Positions 55,879 through 64,000 of a stretch of 64,000 nucleotides of DNA are shown piece after piece. A program made the position numbers and the translations under genes. Within the stretch, counting starts at the first letter, position 1. The number at the start of each line of letters is the position of its first letter. This stretch comes from Sesamum alatum (Eukaryota; Streptophyta; Magnoliopsida; Lamiales; Pedaliaceae), in contig JACGWO010000012.1 of the NCBI GenBank assembly GCA_034509735.1, positions 23,589,188 through 23,653,187 of the forward strand, written 5' to 3'. The notes beneath the pieces are model-generated. The model worked only from the letters and a program-made list of their open reading frames with translations, had not been told where the DNA came from and made no database searches.

Positions 55879-57394
55879 TGAGAGAGAGGGTTTAGGTATG
55901 TACATGGAAAAGTATAATTACTAGAATCGCACCGGCCATGACGTGCACCTAATTTTCATATAGATTATTAATATTGAAAATTGAAGTATATATTGTCAAA
56001 GGGATTATATTAAATAATAATTAAGTAGATCGCATGTGTATATATATATATATATCTATATATAAGCTGATACACTAATTAAAGTATTATAATTAATTAT
56101 TGGACATGCAAGAATTATGCACATATGTATATAGATTTTTCAATTACATTTCTCCTTTTGTAGTCATAAAATGTGGGAATTAAGCATGCACTTAGTTTGG
56201 TTAATTAATATAATTATTTGCTTTTAGTCTCTGGTCTCAATTTGATCTGACTTAAATCAAAAATTGAAACAATAATAAATTCTCGAATATTTAATTTCCG
56301 TTTTAGGTTTTTTAATAATACTAATTGTAATTAAATACCAGAATATGATACTTTTTGTTTATAGTTTTTCGAATTAAAGAGTCTATTTATTTTGAACTAG
56401 CTAAGTAATGAACATAAATAAGAATTCAGCATATTTAATTATCAATATTGCTATACAAAATTTCAAGTTAATAGATCAATAAAACTAAAATCGCAGATTA
56501 TGGCTTCTGTATTTAAATATATATATTTTTAGAGATAATTCTAAAATTATTATTTGATATTTTATTATTAATATTATATTTTGTTGTAGTGATTATGATT
56601 TTATAATTTTGATAAGAAACTCCAAAACTGAATGAAAATGAGATATAAAGGACGGAGGAGGGACACTGTACGTGGTGTGCTATTTGAAACACGTTTTTAT
56701 CAGTTTGTGGACGAACTCACTCTACTCTTAATTGGAGAGGATAAAACGTTATTTCAGCATCAAAGAGATGATGATCCAATCATTCACAGAAAACGATAGT
56801 CGCATTTCATCTCATAAATTCGGCGCCGTAACCTCACAAACACTACAGTTTTGCTCAGCTGATTCAATGGGAGTCCAAAAACCGTGCAGTTGAAGTAGTC
56901 GTCCACTCCAAATGCTATCTACTTGTACTCTAGTATGACTGACACGTTGTTTTTATAAGCATATGATAAATAATTTTTTATATTTTAAAATATATTATAA
57001 ATAAAAATAAAATGTATAAATCAACACAACACATTTCATCCAAAAAAAAAAAGAAATTAATTAAGAAATAAAAAATTAATTTAGGGTATGATAAACAAAA
57101 TAAAAAAATTGGTGTCGCAGTATCACACACCGATATTTGTAAGTGAAAAAATGCTATTTTTTTTTATATTAGTTTAGATATGGTCACAATTAAATGCAAC
57201 AAATTTTCTATAAAAATATTCTCTTAAAAAAGAAAATAATAATACGATCTCTTAAACTTTAAGAAGAAGGGCTATTCGATTCGTTGATGCATGAGGTAGT
57301 GGACTTTTTTTTTTTCCTTAAAAAAAGAATCAGGGTCACATAGCTTTTTTAGATAAGTTTTGTATCGACTAATAGTGTTTTCATACACTAAAAA
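55836..57394 (-). promoter_or_regulatory. Displaced 5' flank of P450 copy B
   Basis: Matches 42160-44102 upstream of copy A (for example CGCACCGGCCATGAC, GGCGCCGTAACCTCAC), but is now separated from the copy B leader by the 1.6 kb Helitron. A (GA)n run at about 55857-55890 was part of the original leader. Confidence 0.65.
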
Positions 57395-58884
57395 GGGAAA
57401 AATATAATTTTGGTCCATTTTCTTAAGGACAATGGTATATTTAGTCCAGGTCCATTTTAAAATAACACATTATGACAGTAACGTTTAAAAAGTGACAATT
57501 TAAGAACAAAAAGTCCTAATTTTGCCGAAATCGAGCACATGATGCGCACGTGACTACCAATCGCGCACATGATACGCACATGGAACCACGTACCCCTGCC
57601 AACTCCAAGAACACACCAGCTTCAAGGAGGGAGGAATTTCCGACTTTGGTTTTGATCAAAAGTTGATGAAAATCCAAATTGATCGGAACAATGGGCGAGA
57701 AATCTAATGGTGGGGGTGGCAAAGGTGGGTCGTTCGGATGCCGGCGAATCGGGAGAGAGAACACAGTGATGAAAATTTGGGATCTTTGGCAAATATTGAT
57801 GAAAATAAAAAATAATTGGCGGGAAAGCTCATCGGAGGATGGATAGTTGACGGTTTAGGCGGCGAGAGGAGGTGCATTGTGATGGCACCGAAAAAAGGAA
57901 AGAAAAGTGGCGGATTTGGAGGCTGACGGACAGATGGCGGGAGGCAGTGGAAATGGACGAGAGAGGCAAAATATTTTTTTAGTCCCGTTAAATAGGATCA
58001 GACTCATTTTTGGTACCATAATTTATCCAAGTGTAAGTTTTGGTCCCATTAAACCCAAATTCAGGCTTATTTGATCCCAATAAGTCATGTACAGAGCATG
58101 ACTTATTGGGACCAAATAAGCCTGAATTTGGGCTTATTTGGTCCCAATAATTCTAGAATTTGTAACGGACATAAACGGAGTCAACAAGTCATGTGCTCTG
58201 CACATGACTTATTGGGACCAAATAAGCCTGAATTTGGGTTTAATGGGACCAAAACTTATACTTGGATAAATAATGGTACCAAAAACGAGTCTGATCCTAT
58301 TTAACGGTACTAAAAAAATATTTTGCCCGGACGAGAGATATAGCAATAGACTCACCTAAGCACAGGGAGTCTAATGGTGGTGGCCGATGGGTCGTACGGA
58401 CAATGCCGAAAAACAATGTGAGAGAAAGTCGATCACAAGAGGCGCAATGGCTGTCGATGGCGAATGTGGGTGTGTCTGTGTTCCATTTGAAACACACACG
58501 GCGGCGTTGTGCAGATTGGGGGGAGGTGAGACCGCAGGTGGTGTGCATAGCCGAATACGCGCTGAAACTTTTTTCCGGCGATCCGTTGGCGGCGATTGGT
58601 TAGTTGACAGGGTTGATGTGGATTTTTAAAACACGTCACCGTTTCCATGTAAGCACCGGTTGAAAAAAATGGTTCCACGTAAGTCAAGTCGTTGTAATAT
58701 TGAGAAATCCCCAAAATTAGGGGGTCACGTGCGCATCATGTGTGTGATTCCAATAAAATTAGGGTTTTTTTGTCCTTGTATTGCCACATTTTAAAAATTA
58801 TTGTCCTAATCCACTATTTTAAAATGGACCTAGACCAAATACGCCACCGCCCTAAGAAATTGGACCAAAATTGTATTTTTTCCC
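57395..58884. mobile_element. Mutator-like element with long inverted arms
   Basis: Left arm begins GGGAAAAATATAATTTTGGTC and the right arm ends GACCAAAATTGTATTTTTTCC; inverse pairing continues for about 130 bp (GGTCCATTTTAAAATA, ACAAAAAGTCCTAATTTT). Flanks CACTAAAAA / CACTTAAAAA approximate a target duplication. The interior (57500-57960 and 58340-58680) is richer in GC and may be captured DNA; no recognised gene. A second element is nested inside. Confidence 0.65.
57964..58328. mobile_element. Nested Mutator-like foldback MITE
   Basis: Nearly perfect inverted arms of about 125 bp (GGCAAAATATTTTTTTAGTC at the left; inverse at the right, ending TTTTGCCC) with a central spacer, and a perfect 9-bp target duplication GGACGAGAG at 57955-57963 and 58329-58337. 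Its right arm contains a further duplicated ACTTATTGGGACCAAATAAG block. Confidence 0.85.
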
Positions 58885-60159
58885 CACTTAAAAAAATATT
58901 AGTTTTGTCATGGTTAATTCCTAATGTCAGAAACATAAAGAGGAAAAGAAAAAAAATTGTTTCAATATATACTAATTTATAATGACTACGCAATGATTAT
59001 TAGCTATTATTTTTGTAAGTGAAGCCAAATCATTAACTATAGTTAAGAACCACAATAAATATTAATTAACCGTGATCCGAACTTATATTTTCACTTTAAT
59101 TTTTTTAACTATGATAAATAATATTAATTTATACTGACTTTTATTCGTAGTCATTTATAAAGTAACGAATAAAAGAATAAATCGATGCTTTTATAGTGAC
59201 GAGGGTAAATACAATTAACCCTCACAATTACGAATTTTTTTTTCTGCACGTGTCGTTTTATCTGATCTATTATTTTTCAAAGTATGAATCTTTTTATCTT
59301 TTGAAATTATATTTGATATCCACGTTGGTTGATAGTTGATCTAACTTTATGAGAATTGACGAAGTCAAGTCTAGACTTGATTTCTGGGTCGTGTGAAGAT
59401 AGTGTTGGTAGGACATAATAATAGTAGAAATATGACTTAGGATTTATTGGTTCAATTCAATTGATTTAATTATATTTTTTGTTCTCTAATTATATTTGTT
59501 TGGGATTTTGTCATTAGAAAAAATTTAACATTTTGCCATGGTTAAAAACCAAATAACTATAGTAAATAGTCATTCACTACAATCATACAACAGTTATTGA
59601 CTCTGGTATTTGTGAGTGTGGCTAAAATATTTGCTGTGACTTATAACATGGCAAAAAGAGTTTTCATGGCGGATAATCTAGATTTTTGGCACGATTTTTA
59701 TTTAACCATAGTTAATAATAATTATTTACCATAGTTTTAGCCCGTAGCCAATAGTGACTTTCTTCAAGTGAATCCTTTTCATACTATTACAATTATAAAA
59801 TAATCTAGCATATTTTTTATTTTTGCAAAGTTAGGATACATTTGGCCAAAAAATTGAAAATCGATCACGGATCTTCCACCGACACACGTGCAAGGCACAT
59901 GAGACTTTTCGAGCAGTTCTAAATTTTTCGGTCAGACGTGTCCTAAATCCCATAATTGAAAATATGTATGACTATTTTGCTAACAATACGAAGGACTAAA
60001 GTGCTAAACAAGGATAATTGGATGACGAACTAGTCAACTAGTCATGAATCACAAGAAAAATATGATTTTTAATTATGACTAACTTACTATGGTAAAAGTA
60101 AAAAATAATGGCAGATACTAATTAACTACGGTATGTAATTGCTAATAGCCATTGTTTTA

Positions 60160-60910
60160 TTAGGCTAAATGTTTTTTAGTCCCGTTAAAGAGAATCAGAC
60201 TCGTTTTTTGTACCAGTATCATTGCAAGTGAAGCTTTTGATACTATTAAACATAATTTCAAAATCTTTTGGTCCCAACTTAATGGTAATAGATCACGTGC
60301 CTGCTTTGACCAATTGGTATGAAGATTAAAAAAAAAAAACAACGGGAATGAAAAATAAAAAAGCCACTTTCACACCTAACATTATTTCTTGTTCTTCATA
60401 AAAAATCTAAATCAAATCCTCAATTTTATGAGAAAACAACTGAATCCAAGAGCGCGGAAGTTGGATTTTGGGGTTGGTTTGAATAAATGCTGTTGATACC
60501 CCTCCTTCGACTCGTTTGGTTGGCGTCTGCAGGTGTGCCTCATATGGTGAGTTTTTTTTTCTTTTCTTATAAAATTACTTGAGCTTCAATTTTTGTTGGA
60601 TTTGTTATTTTTTAGCAATTTATAATATAATGCTGTCAAAAATAAAATAACTCGATAGGCAAAAATGGACAATGAAGTGGGGAGAAGAGAAGAGAAGAAA
60701 AGAAGAGAAAGAAGTGACGAAATGGAAGAGAAAGAAGGGAAAATGAAACTGCTATTAACGAATTGTAAAAGTCATGTGCGATGTACATGACTTTTGGGAC
60801 CAAAGAGTTTGAGATTGGATTTAATGATACCGAAAGCTACACTTGCAATAATAGTGGTACCAAAAAAGAGTTTGACACTCTTTAATGTGATGAAAAAAAT
60901 ATTTAACCTA
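60160..60910. mobile_element. Mutator-like element at the unit B / unit C boundary
   Basis: Flanked by ATTGTTTTA (60151-60159; 60911-60919). Arms TTAGGCTAAATGTTTTTTAG and the inverse AAATATTTAACCTA. It is the unnested version of 49224-50496. It marks the end of the duplicated 5' flank; the next base pairs belong to the 3' flank of P450 copy C. Confidence 0.75.
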
Positions 60911-61037
60911 ATTGTTTTACATTAATAAATAAAATGAGTTCAATAATACAATAAATATAATGATTTAAGAATTTTATAATATTAATAAATAATTATTTGC
61001 AACATACAAATACCAATTTTTGACTCTATATATATTA

Positions 61038-61513
61038 GGGTTAATTGCAATTTTCGTCCTGTAGTTATCGGCATTTGGCGTTTTAGTCCTTTAAGTTTCT
61101 AGGATAGCAAAATAGTCCTGTAAACCTTTTAATTTTCGTCCTCTGGTCGCCGGATTTTTTAAAACTCGCCGGAATAATGGCACACGATTCACACGTGAGG
61201 CTTTTAAACTCGTCGGAAGAAGGGGCAATCCCTGAATGTGGTATCACTCAAGAAGATCAACCTAATCGCATGTCATTATTCCGACAAGTTTTAAAAAATC
61301 CAGCGACCAAAGGACGAAAATCGCGATAATTGAAAAGTTAAAGGACTATTTTGCTACCCTAGAAACTTAAAGGATCAAAACGCCAAATACCTATAATTAC
61401 AGGACGAAAAATGCAATTAACTAAAAAGTTAAAGGACTATTTTACTACTTTAGAAATTTATAGGCCAAAATGCCAAATATCTATCATTACAGGACGAAAA
61501 TTGCAATTAACCC
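61038..61513. mobile_element. Mutator-like foldback MITE near P450 copy C
   Basis: Begins GGGTTAATTGCAATTTTCG and ends CGAAAATTGCAATTAACCC, with perfect 9-bp duplication TATATATTA at 61029-61037 and 61514-61522. The empty site lies in the 3' flank of copy A (37312-37322, one TATATATTA). The right arm is present twice in tandem (about 61325-61410 and 61411-61513). Confidence 0.85.
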
Positions 61514-61614
61514 TATATATTATATAGGTTTCATTTAAATCGGGAAACACAAAAAAAATTAAGAAAAAGAAAGAAGAACAAAATACACGATGTATAAATA
61601 TTATATCACTTTCT

Positions 61615-63111
61615 TCACTGTTGCCCTCTCCGTCTAACCCTAACATTGAACCCGCCAGCCATATAAGCGGTGAGCAGAGGAACGAAAACCGGTGGTTCTG
61701 AGCGAACCGGGAGGAATTCAAACCGGCGCACAACCGATGCCACCACATATTTCATTTGGATGAAAGCCATTTCTTTCCCAAGACACACTCTTGGACCGGC
61801 CTGAAACACTGGAAACTTGTACGGGCTCACCATTTTCACCATTCCATTCTCGTCCAGCCACCGGTCTGGTCTAAACTCGAGCCGGTCCTTACCCCACAGG
61901 TCCTCCATCCTTCCCATTCCGTACTGGAAGTAGGTGACCCGGTTTCCTCTGTAAACCGGTGTTCCGTCGGGCAAAACGTCGTCTTTGGCCGCATGCTTGG
62001 AGTCCCACACCACCGGCGGATAAAGCCTCATTGATTCACACAAACAAGCCTTGATAAAGTTCATTCCTTTCAGATCATCGAATCCCAGTTCTTCTCCTCC
62101 GTTCTTGATCGATGTAATCTCGTCCACCACCTGTTTTTCAATTCTCCGGTGTCCCGTCAGCAGCCAGAACAGCCACGTCACGGCGGCAGAGGTGGTGTCC
62201 CTTCCCGCCATCAGAAAACTTATCACCATATCCCTCACCATCTCATCATCAAGCCCAGATTCCAAGAACCTCGACAGAAGATCGCCGCCGCTGTTCCCAC
62301 CCATCATTTCTTTCTTAGACCTAATCATCTCATCAACACAGCCATGAACAAGCTTCAGAGCCTCTTTCAGCTCTTTCTCCAAGCCCACATTCAAAGCTCT
62401 CTTCATTTTCCACACAGCAAAGACCGGTGACATCCCGCGCCTGGCAGAGATCTCCGAAGCAGCGTCAAACGCCGCCGCAAGCGGCGGCGGTGGCCGAGAA
62501 AGGTCCAAACAAAGAGGGTCCATCCCAAGTGAGACCTTGCAAATAGTATCAAAAGCAAACCTCCTCAAGACCTCCTGCATGTCCAAGATCTTATCATTTT
62601 CCGCAGCATCTTCAAGAATGGGAATCAGTCTATCCTCCACTTCATCTTCAAGAACTTTCACCACGAATTCCCTTAAAGACTTAGCACTGAACTCGTGGCT
62701 GGCTAACTTGCGCTGGACGCTCCACATCTCACCATCAACGTTGAAAATCCCGAGGCCCAGAAAATCCCCCAGCAATTCAGTAAAGGGTTTTCCCTTTGGA
62801 AAGTTGGCGAAATTGGTTTTGAGAATATACTCAACGTTGTCCGGATTTGCAGTGACGATCGTTCTTGGAGCACCGAGGCGGTGCACGACGATCGTCTGCG
62901 TCTCCGACTGCGATAACAGCTCAGTGTACCAATCCAACAAGCGGCGGCGATTCTTGTAGAACTCAATGAGGCAGCCAATGCTTGGGCAACAATACAGCGC
63001 AAATTTTTTTATTTTAAGATGCAGTTTATTGAAAAATGAGGATGACGAAGAGAGCAGATATAAGATCAGAAACCCTAAAATAATCACAGAGAGAAGGAGA
63101 GAGAAGTCCAT
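61615..63111 (-). CDS. CYP94-type cytochrome P450 (copy C), complete
   Basis: Intronless, 498 residues, normal CYP94 length. Heme-thiolate monooxygenase of the CYP86 clan; relatives hydroxylate the omega end of fatty acids (CYP94A type) or jasmonoyl-isoleucine (CYP94B/C type) at the ER membrane. Residues 5-30 form the membrane anchor (LLLSVIILGFLILYLL). I-helix AGRDTT is at 302-307, ExxR at 359-362 (ESMR), FRPDRW at 413-418, and heme loop FQAGPRVCLG with ligand Cys443. The C-terminus is VRVRRRGQQ. The start at 63111 precedes the anchor directly and follows a GA-rich leader. It is the only copy with an undisturbed promoter, reading frame and C-terminus. The subfamily (A, B, C or D) and substrate cannot be fixed here. 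Confidence 0.95.
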   Translation of the reverse strand: MDFSLLLSVIILGFLILYLLSSSSSFFNKLHLKIKKFALYCCPSIGCLIEFYKNRRRLLDWYTELLSQSETQTIVVHRLGAPRTIVTANPDNVEYILKTNFANFPKGKPFTELLGDFLGLGIFNVDGEMWSVQRKLASHEFSAKSLREFVVKVLEDEVEDRLIPILEDAAENDKILDMQEVLRRFAFDTICKVSLGMDPLCLDLSRPPPPLAAAFDAASEISARRGMSPVFAVWKMKRALNVGLEKELKEALKLVHGCVDEMIRSKKEMMGGNSGGDLLSRFLESGLDDEMVRDMVISFLMAGRDTTSAAVTWLFWLLTGHRRIEKQVVDEITSIKNGGEELGFDDLKGMNFIKACLCESMRLYPPVVWDSKHAAKDDVLPDGTPVYRGNRVTYFQYGMGRMEDLWGKDRLEFRPDRWLDENGMVKMVSPYKFPVFQAGPRVCLGKEMAFIQMKYVVASVVRRFEFLPVRSEPPVFVPLLTAYMAGGFNVRVRRRGQQ

Positions 63112-63210
63112 GGTTCGAAAGAGAGAGAGAGAGAGACAGAGATTTAGGTTAAAATGCAGACAAGAATTGAGAGAAGTTATGAGTTATGAGTGAAGAGATC
63201 GTGTGAGCAG

Positions 63211-63222
63211 ACATATATATAG
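63211..63222 (-). promoter_or_regulatory. Putative TATA box of P450 copy C
   Basis: On the - strand CTATATATATGT lies about 100 bp upstream of the ATG at 63111, leaving room for a GA/CT-rich 5' UTR. The corresponding TA-rich stretch in copies A and B is the same position that the Helitron has entered in copy B. Confidence 0.5.
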
Positions 63223-63245
63223 AGGGAGACAGAGGGTTTTTATGT

Positions 63246-63251
63246 CACGTG
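63246..63251. promoter_or_regulatory. G-box CACGTG upstream of P450 copy C
   Basis: A palindromic CACGTG within GTCACGTGGTCC sits about 25 bp upstream of the TATA box. G-boxes bind bHLH and bZIP factors, including jasmonate and ABA response regulators. I saw no such motif at this spacing in copies A or B, whose upstream sequence diverges from copy C at about 63235. Confidence 0.4.
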
Positions 63252-64000
63252 GTCCACGAGGGGAAAAACGAACAGCGGGCGGGGGTAAAAGTGATATTTC
63301 AAGTATCACTGGCACTGCTTTACGGAAAGCGGGCGGAGACGGCGGGTCGACACACTTTCTGGATTGTGTTTTATTTTTATGAATATATATATATTATAGA
63401 TGTAAATAATTCGTATTTAAATACTTTAATAAATACATTTATACACGTTTCATATACGCCATATTATACGAAATAAAGAATAAAGTATAAAATTAAAATA
63501 CAGGATTAATTTATTTCTTAATCGGGCAGGATTTAATTAATGGTAATTAACCCAAGGTAATTCCCTACATATTTGATATTTTAAATTTCTTGAAATTATA
63601 AATTAATTTTAAATTATCAAAATATTACAGAAACAAAATTAAGATAGAACATAGAGTATAATAATAGTTTTAAAATAAGTGGGTGTGATACTACTAATCT
63701 AAATATTGGTTGAGTTATTTGAGTATATTTATACTATTATAAAAAGATAAAAATAATCCATTTTTACTAACATATATATAGCGGTTAATGATACCGTCGC
63801 ACCGATTATTTGTAATGTCAAAAATTATTTTTAACTGATAAAATAACTATTTTATTCAACTTTTTAAATTTTATATTAATTGATAAATTAATTTTTTTAT
63901 TTGTTTCTTTCTTTTTAATATATTGTGTTAGTTTATATATTTTATTTTTATTTATAAAAAATTTTAAAATATGAAAAATTATTTATTATATACATGCAAG
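63252..64000. other. Intergenic DNA at the right edge
   Basis: AT-rich, no gene seen. It shows no similarity to the duplicated flanks of copies A and B, so the segmental duplication ends at copy C's leader. Confidence 0.5.

Larger units (their letters stand above)
54137..60919. repeat. Segmental duplication, unit B (partner 42057-50505)
   Basis: Colinear with the 5' flank of copy A apart from insertions (54261-55835, 57395-58884 here; 43531-43910, 44103-44945, 45090-48049, 49487-49944 there). Its right edge abuts the 3' flank of copy C immediately after the ATTGTTTTA at 60911-60919. Confidence 0.85.

Overview
This is nuclear DNA of a flowering plant, most likely a eudicot. It is AT-rich, its genes carry GT-AG introns, and its single-copy housekeeping genes have plant-type proteins. 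The species cannot be fixed from the sequence.

Left half (1-31000) is a gene-bearing region. An old LTR element whose two LTRs point in opposite directions lies at 1162-5088, followed by a tRNA-Ser(UGA) gene (5368-5449, -). Then, all on the + strand: SEC61 gamma (6346-6649), a DUF538 protein (9485-9940), two tandem seven-exon genes for translation elongation factor eEF1B beta/alpha-type (11548-13873 and 18270-20488), a seven-exon gene for a STEEP1-like protein fused to a DUF167 domain (21988-25984), and a SWI/SNF subunit of the SNF12/SWP73 (BAF60) type (28128-30339). Between the two eEF1B genes sits a hAT element (14213-17246) into which a 2.1 kb solo-LTR-like element has inserted (15006-17140).

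Right half (32000-63500) is a CYP94-type cytochrome P450 cluster heavily remodelled by transposons. It has four copies: a + strand remnant (32429-33110), a pseudogene split by a second hAT element (37458-42056, -), a gene with an altered C-terminus (52484-54136, -), and one normal 498-residue gene (61615-63111, -). About 8 kb of 5' flank is shared by the copies at 42 kb and 54 kb, so this is a segmental tandem duplication. Differences between the duplicates reveal insertions with clean target-site duplications or paralogous empty sites: two Helitrons (45090-48049; 54261-55835), a series of Mutator-like foldback elements with about 9-bp target duplications, and the second hAT element. A decayed histone H2B copy lies at 50961-51200.

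The genes do not form an operon-like pathway. The coherent story is structural: a young P450 cluster in which promoter, coding region and C-terminus of individual copies have each been changed by a different class of transposon. The most unusual single object is the inverted-LTR element at the left, whose outer 5-bp target duplication and internal junction suggest that it integrated already in this form.
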